In this document: piece after piece, positions 7,548 to 16,900 of the stretch
Numbering within the stretch: position 1 is the stretch's first letter
How the letters are laid out: each line of letters starts with the position of its first letter
Virus record (IMG/VR): IMGVR_UViG_3300021956_000030
Location: 1-36,742 of that record
Origin: a virus
Length of the DNA: 36,742 bases
Strand: one strand, 5' to 3'
Position numbers and translations under genes: made by a program
The notes under the pieces: generated by a model
Told to the model about the DNA's origin: nothing
What the model saw: only the letters and a program-made list of their open reading frames with translations
Databases searched by the model: none

Positions 7548-7714
7548 TGGCTACGATGGAAGACGAATACTGGGGACAAGGCGGCACCTACCTGCTGGAC
7601 CCCAAAACCGGCAAACGGAAGCTCATCGAGCGGACAGAGCCGGCCAATCCCTCCGAACCCCAAGCCGAGGAACTGAGCGATGGCTCTGACACGCAAGCGA
7701 CTGATCCAAGTTAA
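7544..7714 (+). CDS. Small hypothetical protein before tail tube gene
   Basis: 56 aa. N-terminal MMATMEDEYWGQGGTYLLDPKTGKRKLIERT, then an acidic, Pro/Ser/Glu-rich tail. It overlaps the tail terminator by 4 bp (ATGA) and runs 35 bp into the tail tube gene in another frame. Small proteins with a GGTYLxDPxTGxRxLxxRT core are common at this spot in lambda-like cyanobacterial and proteobacterial prophages. The function is unknown; a short tail-assembly accessory is plausible. Confidence 0.65.
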   Translation: MMATMEDEYWGQGGTYLLDPKTGKRKLIERTEPANPSEPQAEELSDGSDTQATDPS

Positions 7715-8609
7715 GAAGGAAAGCACCTACGGGACCGACAGCACACCAGCTGGAACCGATGCGCTGCTTGTCAAAAACCTGGAGATCACCCCGATCGAGG
7801 CTGATGTCGTCAGCCGCGACCTGATCCGCAACTATCTGGGCAACAGCCCCCAGCTGCTGGCCAACACCCGGGCAAGCATCACCTTCCAGGTTGAGCTGGC
7901 AGGCTCTGGCACTGCTGGCACGGCACCCCGCTATGGAGCCATCCTGCAGGCGTGCGGCCTGTCTGAGACGATCGTGGCAAGTACCAGCGTCACCTATGCG
8001 CCGGTCAGCAGCAGCTTCAGCTCCGCGACGATCTACTTCAACAACGACGGCATCCGCCACATCCTGACGGGTTGCCGCGGCACCTTCACGATGAACGCCG
8101 AGGTGGGTCAAATCCCTACCCTCGATTTCACGATGGTGGGCGTCTACAACGCACCAACTGATACGGCGCTGCCGACAACCACTTACAGCGCACAGGCAAG
8201 CCCCCTGATCTTCAAGCAAGGCAACACCTCGGCATTCCAGTTCTTCTCTTACGCGGGTTGTCTGCAGTCGGTGTCCTTCGACATTGGCAACACGACCGTT
8301 TACCGGGAGCTGGTCGGCTGCACCAAAGAGGTGATGATCACCAACCGCGCCTCAAGCGGAACGGTAATGCTTGAGGCTCCAGCCCTGGCAACCAAGGACT
8401 TCTTCAATCTTGCTCAGACCGAGACCACGGGCAACCTGACGTTCTTGCATGGCACCACTGCCGGCAACCGTGCCACCTTCACCGCCGGTCAGTGCGACAT
8501 CACCAATCCCACCTATGGGGATCAGGATGGCGTGCAGATGCTGAGCGTTCCGTACGTGGCCACACCGACCACAGCCGGAAATGATGAAGTCAGCCTAGTC
8601 TTCACCTGA
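7680..8609 (+). CDS. Major tail (tube) protein
   Basis: 309 aa. It polymerises around the tape measure to form the tail tube. The N-terminal pattern KRLIQVKKESTYGTDSTPAGTDALLV followed by beta-rich repeats (ASITFQVELAGSGTAGTAPRYGAILQACGLSE) is characteristic of lambda gpV-type or HK97-type tail tube proteins. The second half (QSVSFDIGNTTVYRELVGC...) repeats the tube-domain pattern. At 309 residues it is longer than lambda V (246). The gene ends with TGATAGGAGC, which supplies the ribosome-binding site for the chaperone gene. Function is clear from pattern and position. Confidence 0.88.
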   Translation: MALTRKRLIQVKKESTYGTDSTPAGTDALLVKNLEITPIEADVVSRDLIRNYLGNSPQLLANTRASITFQVELAGSGTAGTAPRYGAILQACGLSETIVASTSVTYAPVSSSFSSATIYFNNDGIRHILTGCRGTFTMNAEVGQIPTLDFTMVGVYNAPTDTALPTTTYSAQASPLIFKQGNTSAFQFFSYAGCLQSVSFDIGNTTVYRELVGCTKEVMITNRASSGTVMLEAPALATKDFFNLAQTETTGNLTFLHGTTAGNRATFTAGQCDITNPTYGDQDGVQMLSVPYVATPTTAGNDEVSLVFT

Positions 8610-8624
8610 TAGGAGCCCCCCTCT

Positions 8625-8984
8625 ATGGCGTTTGTTCTCAAGCAGTCCGACACCTACACCTGGCCGGTCACCTTTGACGTTCCCGTTGATGGTGGCCGCC
8701 ATGAACGGCAAACATTCGACGGCGAGTTCAAGCGCCTGCCCCAGAGCAAGGTCGGCCCAATGGTGGCTGAGCTGCAGAAGCTGGAGGATCTTGGCGACTT
8801 GGAGCGGGTCACCGAGATCGCGGCTGATGTGCTTGTGGGTTGGTCCGGCATCAATGGCGATGACGGGAAGGAGATCCCTTACAGCCAGAAGGCACTCGAT
8901 CAGCTGATGGAAGTCCCCTTCCTCGCAGTGGCGGTGCTGAAGGCGTACATGGACAGCATCAAGGGAGCCAAGAGAAAAAACTGA
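8625..8984 (+). CDS. Tail assembly chaperone G
   Basis: 119 aa, with AGGAG 9 nt upstream of the ATG. It corresponds to lambda gpG, which binds the tape measure during tube assembly. Visible are a beta-rich N-terminus (TYTWPVTFDVPVDGGRHERQTFDGEFKRL) and the pattern VLVGWSGINGDDGKEIPYSQKALDQLMEVPFLAVAVLKAYMDS, a hallmark of tail chaperones in tailed phages. The gene ends at a slippery heptamer whose -1 shift continues into the T region, so two products are expected. The stop codon directly follows the heptamer. Confidence 0.85.
   Translation: MAFVLKQSDTYTWPVTFDVPVDGGRHERQTFDGEFKRLPQSKVGPMVAELQKLEDLGDLERVTEIAADVLVGWSGINGDDGKEIPYSQKALDQLMEVPFLAVAVLKAYMDSIKGAKRKN
8975..8981 (+). promoter_or_regulatory. 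Programmed -1 frameshift site A-AAA-AAC
   Basis: The 0-frame codons are AGA AAA AAC TGA. Shifting back one base gives AAA AAA CTG and opens the downstream frame to 9301. It is a canonical X-XXY-YYZ heptamer abutting the 0-frame stop, at the place where lambda makes gpGT. A following GC-rich stretch (GAGGCCGCCGAGC, GGCCGGCGGCGGC) might form a stimulating structure. Confidence 0.88.
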
Positions 8985-9301
8985 TCGAGGCCGCCGAGCA
9001 TTGGGCCGGCGGCGGCGTGGTTGACGAAACCGATGCTGATGCAGCTGCTCTGGGAATTGTCATGCCCGAGCAGCCGCGCGAGGACTTCGAGCTGTTGGAG
9101 GAGAACTGGCCGGTGGTTGAGATGTTCCTGCGATGCCAGACGCAGTGGCGCACCACCCTGAGCGGCGTGTTGGGGCTTGACTATGGCGCCGTTGCTTGGC
9201 TCTTTAAGATGTACGCAGTGGAAGACCCGCGCGCGCTGCTGGAGGATCTGCAGATCATGGAAGCAGCCGCGATGATGGTCATCAACAGCCGGAGCAGCTG
9301 A
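8981..9301 (+). CDS. T region of the G-T frameshift product
   Basis: Read in the -1 frame after the slip at 8975-8981, this adds 106 residues to G, making a protein of about 225 aa over 8625-9301. Sequence starts LIEAAEHWAGGGVVDETDADAAALGIVMPEQPREDFELL and continues with helix-rich PVVEMFLRCQTQWRTTLSGVLGLDYGAVAWLFKMY, resembling the T domains of siphovirus chaperones, which recruit tail tube subunits. There is no ATG with a ribosome-binding site at its 5' end; only a GTG at 9017. Expression through frameshifting is therefore the simplest reading. Confidence 0.83.
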   Translation: MIEAAEHWAGGGVVDETDADAAALGIVMPEQPREDFELLEENWPVVEMFLRCQTQWRTTLSGVLGLDYGAVAWLFKMYAVEDPRALLEDLQIMEAAAMMVINSRSS

Positions 9302-9302
9302 C

Positions 9303-11567
9303 ATGGCGATGAACATGGACGCCCTGCTCCGCATCAAGGCGGATGTTCAAGGCGAAAACAACATCCGCCGGCTGGGCAATTCCCTGCAAGGACTCCAGGG
9401 CCAGACCAAGAACGCGGCCATGGCGTTCACCAGCCTCAAGGGTGCCATCGGTGGTTTTGCTGCTGCGATCGCTGGCAGCGCCATCGTTGGCGGGCTGACG
9501 GCGATCGTGAAGAAGTCGATCGATGCCGGCGACGAGCTGTTCAATTTGCAGGCAAAGACCGGTGTCGCGGCCAATGCGCTGATCGGCATTGGCAACGCGG
9601 CGAAGCTGGCCGACGTGGACGTGGGCACGTTGGGCAAGGGTCTGACCAAGCTCAACATCAACTTGGTCAAGGCGGCTGAAGGCAACGAAGACCTAGCTCG
9701 GAAATTTGCAGCGCTGGGCGTCAACGTCAAGGACGCCAATGGCCAGGTGGTTCCGGCTGATAAGGCGCTGAAGCAGATCGCCGATCGCTTCGCTGACATG
9801 CCTGATGGTGCGCAGAAGGCCGCTGCCGCGGTGGCACTGTTTGGTAAGTCCGGCGCCGATCTGATCCCGCTGCTGAATGAAGGCGCGGCCAGCATGGAAA
9901 AGTTCACCTACAAGGTGAGCGAAGATTTTGCGGCGCGTTCTGATCTGTTTAATGACACGATCACTGAGTTCGGCATCAAGACGCAGGGCTTTGGACTGGA
10001 GCTGACAGATGCTCTACTGCCTGCGCTGCAGTCAATCCTGGAAGTGTTCGGCGATCTATTTGACACAAAACAAGATTGGACCGCGCTCTTTGATGTGATC
10101 ATCGTTGGTGTTCGCAGCATCGCCACATTTGTTTATGCAACGATCAAGCTGGTTGATCAGTTCTTTAAGATCTGGGCGGTGCAGATCGATGTGATCAACA
10201 AAGTCTTCAAAGGTGATTTCGCTGGGGCTGGCGCAGCAATCACCCAAGGGATCACGAATCAGCTCGCCCAAGCTCAGCGCGACTTCGAGCAGATCCAGAA
10301 GCTCTGGACCGACGCCCCATCGCCCGGCACGGGACGCCGTACAGGTGGCACGCCGATGGGGCTTGACACATCCGCGACTGATGCAGCTGCCAACAGGGCC
10401 GCGGCAGAAGCAAAGCGCAGGTTGACTGAGCAACAGCAGCTAGAGGAGCGGCGCAATGCTCTGACGCAAAAGGCGGTCACGCTTCAGGAGCATTTGCGCA
10501 ACAGCATTGCCGACGTGACTGCTGCTTACGCTGGCGTTGGCGCATCACCGACTAACAAGCTGCTGCAAGACAAGAATGCCGCGCTGGAGGCCAACAGGCG
10601 GCAGATTCAGAACCTCACGCAAGATGTGGTCGAGCTGGCGCGAGAAGTGAACAAAGCCGGGGGATCGCTGGATGTGACACCCTTCAAAACCTTGATCGAC
10701 ACGCTGTCTGGCGTCAACATGGACCTAGCAGACAAGCAATATCTGCAAGGTCTCAAAGATTTGCTGCCAAGCCTTGATGAGTACAACGGCAAGATCGATG
10801 AGATCAAGCGCGGGAAAGTTGAGCTGACCGAGCTGGAGAAGCTGAACGCTCAGGTGAACCTGCTGCAGCTTGACATCCTTGCCCAGACCAACCCGGCATT
10901 GGCCGAGCATGTCCGACTTCTGCGCGAGCGTGCCGGCGCACTGGATCAGGCTACGGCCAAGCAGAAAGCCGATAGCGAGTCGATTGGCGCAGGCATCAAA
11001 GGCAAGCTTCAGGAGTACTACAACAGCATCAAGGATTTGGGCGGCGCCATTGGTGATGCCGTGGTTGGCGGCCTGAAGGGTCTTGAAGATCAGCTGACGG
11101 CGTTTGTCACCACCGGCAAGGCCAACTTTGCCGACTTGGCCAGCTCGATCCTCAGCGATCTCGCACGCATCGCATTGCGCGCGGCGATCATTGGACCGAT
11201 CATGCAGGCGTTGGGCGGCATGTTCCCCGGCTTCAAGTTTGCCAACGGCGGCGTCATGACCGGCGACGGCCCGGTGCCGCTGAAGAAGTACGCATCAGGT
11301 GGCATCGCCAGCTCGCCCCAGCTGGCGCTCTATGGCGAGGGCAGCAAGCCTGAGGCGTATGTGCCCCTACCCGATGGCCGGCGCATCCCGGTGGCGATGC
11401 AGGGCGGCGCAGGCGGCGGCACCAGCGTGGTCGTCAACGTGGACGCCAAGGGCACCAACGCGCAGGGCGACAGCAACAAGAGCGAGCAGCTCGGGCGCGT
11501 AATCACTCAGGCAGTCCAGAATGAGCTGATCCGCCAGAAGCGGCCCGGCGGACTGTTGGCGGCGTAA
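9303..11567 (+). CDS. Tail tape measure protein
   Basis: 754 aa. It sets tail length and takes part in DNA entry. Features: long Ala/Gly-rich and helical stretches; a hydrophobic segment near residues 40-70 (LKGAIGGFAAAIAGSAIVGGLTAIV); the central helical domain with EFGIKTQGFGLELTDALLPALQSILEVFG; coiled-coil stretches (RRLTEQQQLEERRNALTQKA); and the lambda-type C-terminal domain with DLASSILSDLARIALRAAI, GGVMTGDGPVPLKKYASGG and GEGSKPEAYVPLPDGRRIPV, the part that contacts tail-tip proteins. At about 0.15 nm per residue it predicts a tail of about 110 nm, shorter than lambda's. In-frame ATGs at 9312 and 9318 are alternative starts. Confidence 0.93.
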   Translation: MAMNMDALLRIKADVQGENNIRRLGNSLQGLQGQTKNAAMAFTSLKGAIGGFAAAIAGSAIVGGLTAIVKKSIDAGDELFNLQAKTGVAANALIGIGNAAKLADVDVGTLGKGLTKLNINLVKAAEGNEDLARKFAALGVNVKDANGQVVPADKALKQIADRFADMPDGAQKAAAAVALFGKSGADLIPLLNEGAASMEKFTYKVSEDFAARSDLFNDTITEFGIKTQGFGLELTDALLPALQSILEVFGDLFDTKQDWTALFDVIIVGVRSIATFVYATIKLVDQFFKIWAVQIDVINKVFKGDFAGAGAAITQGITNQLAQAQRDFEQIQKLWTDAPSPGTGRRTGGTPMGLDTSATDAAANRAAAEAKRRLTEQQQLEERRNALTQKAVTLQEHLRNSIADVTAAYAGVGASPTNKLLQDKNAALEANRRQIQNLTQDVVELAREVNKAGGSLDVTPFKTLIDTLSGVNMDLADKQYLQGLKDLLPSLDEYNGKIDEIKRGKVELTELEKLNAQVNLLQLDILAQTNPALAEHVRLLRERAGALDQATAKQKADSESIGAGIKGKLQEYYNSIKDLGGAIGDAVVGGLKGLEDQLTAFVTTGKANFADLASSILSDLARIALRAAIIGPIMQALGGMFPGFKFANGGVMTGDGPVPLKKYASGGIASSPQLALYGEGSKPEAYVPLPDGRRIPVAMQGGAGGGTSVVVNVDAKGTNAQGDSNKSEQLGRVITQAVQNELIRQKRPGGLLAA

Positions 11568-11570
11568 CCC

Positions 11571-11906
11571 ATGGCAACCTTCACCTATACCCCCAGCTTC
11601 GAGGCCACAGAGGCCAGCAAACCACGCGCCAGCACGTTCAAGGCGGGCGACGGGTATGAGCAGCGGGTCCGCTTTGGCCTGAACACCAACCCGAAGGAGT
11701 GGAACCTTCGCTTCGACAATCGCACCGACACCGAGCGGGACGCGATCGCCGCATTCCTTGATGCGCGCGCTGGCGTGGAAAGCTTTGACTGGACACCACC
11801 TCGCGGGACGGCCGGAAAATACATCTGTGAAGATTGGCAGATCACATTGAGCAACTGCAACAACAACCAGATTCAGGCCACCTTCCGCCAGGTGTTTGAG
11901 GCATGA
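11571..11906 (+). CDS. Minor tail protein M-like
   Basis: 111 aa, near lambda gpM (109 aa). It belongs to the distal-tail ring proteins between the tape-measure end and the tip complex. Recognisable family pattern: FEATEASKPRASTFKAGDGYEQRVRFGLN near the N-terminus, the central DTERDAIAAFLDARAGVESFDWTPP, and the C-terminal ATFRQVFE. The gene begins 3 bp after the tape measure stop and overlaps L by 4 bp (ATGA). The order H-M-L-K-I-J is exactly that of lambda. Confidence 0.9.
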   Translation: MATFTYTPSFEATEASKPRASTFKAGDGYEQRVRFGLNTNPKEWNLRFDNRTDTERDAIAAFLDARAGVESFDWTPPRGTAGKYICEDWQITLSNCNNNQIQATFRQVFEA

Positions 11907-12619
11907 CGGTTCCTGTCTCCGAGCTTCAGTCGATCGCGCCGAGTTCGATCATCGAGCTGTTCGAGCTGCAGCTCAGCGCCGCAATCCATGGCGCCACCAC
12001 GGTCTACCGATTCCACGCTGGCACCAACGCGACGGCCGCCAACGGGAATTTGGTCTGGGCTGGGAACACGTACCAAGCATTCCCCATCGAGGCTGAAGGC
12101 TTCGAGTACAACGGCAACGGCCAGCTGCCACGGCCGCGGATCCGGGTGTCCAACATCTTTGGCACCATCACGGCGATCATCTTGGCCACACCGCTTGAAG
12201 GCGCCAAAGTCACGCGCGTGCGCACCATGGCCCGGTACCTTGACGCGGTGAACTTCACTGGTGGCGTTAACCCCTACGGCACACCAGACCCGACCGCTGA
12301 GTTCCCGCGGGAGGTTTACGTGATCGACCGCAAGAGCGCCGAGAACCGGGACGTGGTTGAGTTCGAGCTGGCCGCGGCCTTCGACCTGGTGGGCGTGCGA
12401 GCACCCAAGCGGCAGTGCATCAGCAACGTTTGCCAGTGGGTCTACCGCTCGGCTGAGTGCTCCTACACCGGCACCAGCTATTTCACAGAGAACGACGTGG
12501 CCACCACCTTGGCCAATGATGTCTGCGGCAAGCGGTTGAGCAGCTGTAAGGCACGGTTCGGATCCACGGCACAGCTTCCCTTCGGATCCTTCCCTGGCGT
12601 TGGGGCCTACTTCACATGA
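11903..12619 (+). CDS. Minor tail protein L-like (Cys cluster)
   Basis: 238 aa, near lambda gpL (232 aa). The N-terminal domain (about 1-160) is the beta-rich L domain, with VYRFHAGTN and [29 protein letters not shown]. The C-terminal part has cysteines at 172, 177, 186, 208 and 215. Lambda gpL is known to bind an iron-sulphur cluster through four C-terminal Cys; the spacing of 177, 186, 208 and 215 fits that pattern, so a cluster is likely here too. It links the tail tube to the tip. ATGA overlaps join it to M and K. Confidence 0.88.
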   Translation: MTVPVSELQSIAPSSIIELFELQLSAAIHGATTVYRFHAGTNATAANGNLVWAGNTYQAFPIEAEGFEYNGNGQLPRPRIRVSNIFGTITAIILATPLEGAKVTRVRTMARYLDAVNFTGGVNPYGTPDPTAEFPREVYVIDRKSAENRDVVEFELAAAFDLVGVRAPKRQCISNVCQWVYRSAECSYTGTSYFTENDVATTLANDVCGKRLSSCKARFGSTAQLPFGSFPGVGAYFT

Positions 12620-13341
12620 ACGACGAGACCCGGGCGGCAGCACTGGAACACGCCAAGGCGGAGGACCCGCGCGAGGCGTGCGGCCTGGTGGTGGTCATCA
12701 AAGGCCGCGAGCGTTACTGGCCGTGCCAGAACCTATCCACCGGCAACGATCAGTTCATCATCAACCCCGACGACTACGCCGCGGCCGAGGATGCCGGCGA
12801 GATCGTCGCGGTCTTCCATAGTCACCCCGTCACCCCGCCAGCCCCCAGCGGCCCGGATCTGGTGGCGTGCGAGACCAGCGGCCTGCCGTGGCACATCGTC
12901 AATCCGAAGACAGAAGCTTGGGGCGGCTGCAAGCCAAGCGGCTACAAGGCGCCGCTCTATGGCCGCGAATGGGCGTGGGGCGTCACCGACTGCTGGACGC
13001 TGACGCGGGACTGGTACGCCGAGCATGGTCTACAGCTGCCGGACTGGGACCGGCCGCGATCGCTTGAGGAGTTCACCGCAGCGCCAATGTTTGATGGCTG
13101 CTGGCGCGCCGCTGGATTCCGCAAGCTTGAGGATGATGAAGATCTTCGGCCCGGTGATGCGCTGCTGTTCAGCATTGACGGCCCTGGCTTGAACCATTGC
13201 GGCGTCTACATCGGCGACCAGCTGGTGCTCCATCACGTTCGAGGCAGGCTCAGCAGCCGGGACATTTTGGGCGGCTGGCTCCAGAAAACCGTTGGCCGGC
13301 GGCTGCGTCATCCTGAGTTCACTACGATGGCGGGAGGCTGA
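12616..13341 (+). CDS. Tail tip protein K-like, JAMM plus NlpC/P60 domains
   Basis: 241 aa with two enzyme-like domains. Residues about 5-100 form a JAMM/MPN metalloprotease-like fold with Glu20, HSH at 68-70, Ser78 and Asp81. Residues about 108-240 form an NlpC/P60 Cys peptidase with Cys126 (GVTDCWTL), His194 ([11 protein letters not shown]) and a His at 206-207. All catalytic positions look intact, so it may cut cell-wall peptides during DNA entry as well as help tail assembly. It overlaps L by 4 bp and precedes I, as in lambda. Confidence 0.9.
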   Translation: MNDETRAAALEHAKAEDPREACGLVVVIKGRERYWPCQNLSTGNDQFIINPDDYAAAEDAGEIVAVFHSHPVTPPAPSGPDLVACETSGLPWHIVNPKTEAWGGCKPSGYKAPLYGREWAWGVTDCWTLTRDWYAEHGLQLPDWDRPRSLEEFTAAPMFDGCWRAAGFRKLEDDEDLRPGDALLFSIDGPGLNHCGVYIGDQLVLHHVRGRLSSRDILGGWLQKTVGRRLRHPEFTTMAGG

Positions 13342-13349
13342 GCGGAGCC

Positions 13350-13943
13350 ATGCTGCGCAAAATCAAGGTTTACGGGCAGCTGGCAAAGTTCCTCGGCCAG
13401 CGCGTGTTTCAGGCTGAGGTGGCCAATGCTGCGGAGGCGGTGCGGTTTCTGGTCACCAACTTTCCGCAGCTTGAGAAGCACATGGCTGATCAGCGCTACC
13501 GGGTCAGCGTCGGCAGTTACGACCTGAGCCTCGATGAGCTGCACGACCCGGCCGGCCAGCAGCAGATCAAGATCGTGCCGGTTGTGGCTGGTGCAGGCTC
13601 CCTAACCCGTGTTCTGATCGGTGCCGCCTTGATTGCCGGCGCGTTCTTCACCGGGGGCGCAACCATCGGCCTGTTTGGCCTTGCGGCTCCGATCGCCGTC
13701 AGCTCGGTGATGCTGGGCCTTGGCGCTTCCTTGGTTCTTGGCGGTGTGGCTCAGATGCTTTCGCCGGTGCCGGACATGCCGACAGGCTCAGGGTCTGACA
13801 ACGATCCGCGCAAGTCCTACAGCTTCAGCTCAATTCAAAACACCAGCCGCCAAGGAACCCCGGTGCCAGTGATCTACGGCGAAACCATCGTGGGATCCGT
13901 GGTGATCAGCGCCGGCATTGACATCGCGCAGGTGGCGGCATGA
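13350..13943 (+). CDS. Tail assembly protein I-like
   Basis: 197 aa, near lambda gpI (223 aa). The N-terminal ubiquitin-like part (IKVYGQLAKFLGQRVFQAEVANAAEAVRFLVTNFPQLEKHM) and the central glycine-rich hydrophobic stretch (LTRVLIGAALIAGAFFTGGATIGLFGLAAPIAVSSVMLGLGASLVLGGVAQ, abbreviated here to its ends LTRVLIG...GGVAQ) are typical, followed by SYSFSSIQNTSRQGTPVPVIYGE, which is highly conserved in this family. It is needed for tail-tip assembly and is thought not to remain in the virion. The ATG follows CGGAGCC. The 3' end overlaps J by 4 bp. Confidence 0.88.
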   Translation: MLRKIKVYGQLAKFLGQRVFQAEVANAAEAVRFLVTNFPQLEKHMADQRYRVSVGSYDLSLDELHDPAGQQQIKIVPVVAGAGSLTRVLIGAALIAGAFFTGGATIGLFGLAAPIAVSSVMLGLGASLVLGGVAQMLSPVPDMPTGSGSDNDPRKSYSFSSIQNTSRQGTPVPVIYGETIVGSVVISAGIDIAQVAA

Positions 13944-16900
13944 CGGACCTGATCATTGGCGCTGGCGGCGGTGGTGACGGCAAAGGGGGCGGCGGTTCGC
14001 AGCACACGCCAACAGAAGCAGCCAACAGCCTGTTCTCCACCTCTTACGCCAAGCTGGTCGATTTGATCAGCGAAGGCGAGATCTATGGCCTCAAGGATGG
14101 ACTGAAGTCCATCTATGTGGACAACACTCCGCTGCAGAACGCGGACAACTCGTACAATTTCCAGAACGTCAGCGTCTACACCCGTACTGGCACACAGTCA
14201 CAGTCTTACATTCCCGGTTTTGATGATGTTGCCAATGAGGTGAGCGTTGGCGTCACAGTACAGAAGGCCACCCCTGTTGTCCGCAGCATCACCAACACGT
14301 CAGTGAATGCGGCACGGGTGACGATTACCGTGCCTGTCTTGCAAGTTATCCAAGACAATGGCGACATCAACGGAACCAGTTTTCAGTTGTCGATTGCCGT
14401 GCAATACAACGGCGGCGGTTATACCACCGTCATCAATGACACGATCAGCGGTCGGACTTCTCAGCAGTATCAGAAGCAGTATCTGATCAATTTCAGCGGC
14501 GCCTTTCCCGTTGACATCAAGGTGACCCGGGTGACTGCCGATAGCGGCAGCGCCAAGCTCAGCAATGCCTTCAGCTGGAGCAGCTACACCGAAGTCACCT
14601 ACGCAAAGCTGGCCTATCCCAACGCGGCGCTGATCGGCGTGCGCATCGACGCTGAGCAGTTCAACAGCATCCCCAGCCGGTCGTATCGGGTCCGCGGCAT
14701 CAAGGTCAAGATTCCCAGCAATGGCACGGTGAACAGCACCACCGGCGCCATCACGTACACCGGCACATGGAACGGCACCTTTGGCGCGGCGCAATGGACA
14801 TCAGATCCTGCCTGGTGCTTGTGGGATCTGCTGACCTCGACCCGGTACGGGTTCGGCAATCACATCGATGTCACTCAGCTCGACAAATGGGCGTTCTATT
14901 CCGCCAGCCAGTACTGCAGCGCCAGCGTCCCGGACGGGTTTGGCGGCACCGAGCCGCGCTTTAGCTGCAACGTCAACATTCAGACCGCTGAGGACGCCTA
15001 CAAGCTGATCAACGACATGTGCTCGGTCTTCCGCGCCATGCCTTACTGGAGCACCGGTGCGCTGACCGTGGCGCAGGACAAGCCAGCGGATCCAGCCTAC
15101 CTGTTCACTTTGGCCAACGTCAGCGAGGAAGGCTTCAGCTACAGCGGGTCCAGCCTCAAGACCCGGCCGAACGTGGCCGTGGTCCAGTACATGGACCTCG
15201 ATCTCAGAAACACTGCCTACGAGGTGGTCGAGAACGCGGCGGCCATCGGAAAGTATGGCGTCATCAAGTCCGAGATCACGGCCTTCGCCTGCACATCCCG
15301 CGGCCAGGCTCATCGCGTCGGTGACTGGCTGTTGTACACCGCCAACAATGAGGCCACCGAAACCGTCACCTTCACGGCCTCGATCGACGCCGGCGTGATC
15401 GTGCGACCCGGGCAGATCATTCAGATCAGCGATCCGGTGCGTGCCGGCAACCGACGCGGCGGGCGGATCACATCAGCAACGACCACGACGGTCACCGTTG
15501 ACGATGCCACCGGCCTCAGCACCATCAACGGCCCGACGCTCTCGGTGATCCTGAGCGATGGCACGGTGCAGACCCGCTCGGTCTCAGGGATCGCCGGCAA
15601 CGTGCTGACGGTCTCGGCAGCCTTCAGCTCGGCCCCGAACCCCAACAGCGTGTGGATCTACCAGACCACCGACCTAAAGACCACGACCTGGCGAGTGATG
15701 GGCGTGCAGGAGCAGGACCAGTGCCGCTATGCAATCACGGCGCTGGCCTACAACAGCGGGAAATATGACTACATCGAGCGCGGCGTGGCCTTGCAGGCTC
15801 GATCGGTCAGCAGCCTCAATAGCGTGCCGGCAGCACCGACCAACCTCAACCTCACCGAAGCGCTCTACAAGTACCGCGATCAGGTCAGCTCCAAGATCAT
15901 CGTGTCCTGGCAGGGCATCCAAGGCGTCAGCCAGTACCTGGTGAAGTGGCGCAAGGATTCCGGCAACTGGACCACCGTCACCCGGCAGCAGCAGGACTAC
16001 GAGATCCTTGACACCACGCCGGGGTTCTTTGAAGTCAACGTCTACAGCCTCAGCTCTGGCGGCCAGTCTTCCGCCACGGCGCTCTCTGGCAGCATCACGG
16101 CACTGGGCAAGACGGCACCACCGGCCAACGTGCCGGCGCTCTATGCCGTGCTGGATCCAGATGTGGGTGTCACCCTGAGTTGGGATCCGGTCGCTGATCT
16201 CGACCTGCAGGGTTATGAGATCTGGCAGGGGCCAGCTTGGGGCAGTGGCACAAAGCTTGGCGTGTTCGCGGCCACCAGCAAAAAGCTGGGGCTGCTGGCG
16301 GCAGGAACTACGACCTGGTGGATCAAGGCGCTCGACACCAGCAGCACCTACAGCACCACCGCAGCTAGCGCCTCGATCACGATCACAGCAGCTGGCGCGA
16401 CAACAGCCACCGGATTCTTCAGCAACGACAGCCTGATCCTCAAATGGACGGCCGTCTCCGGCAGCCTCAGCACCGCCTTCTATGAGGTGCGCTACGGCAC
16501 GGTGTCGGACACGTGGGCAACCGCCACGGTGCTCGGCACGGTGCAGGGCACCACCCTGTCAATCAAGGGCGCATGGTCTGGAACGCGGCGGTTCTTCATT
16601 GCAGCGGTGGACCTGAAGGGGAACTACGGCGCGGCCGGCACCTTTGATTCGGTGATCACGGTGCCTTCGCAGCCAACCATCACGCAGCAGGTGATTGACA
16701 ACAACGTGCTGCTCCAGTGGACCGACTCCACCCAGACGCTGCCGATCGTGGCGTATGAGCTGCGCAAGGGCGCCAGCTGGGGCGCGGCCACGGTGATCGG
16801 CACCAAGCAGGGCAAGTTCACCACTGTGTTCGAGTCCATCGCCGCCACCTACGTTTACTGGTTGGCGGGCATTGATTCGGCCGGCAACTACGGCACCCCG

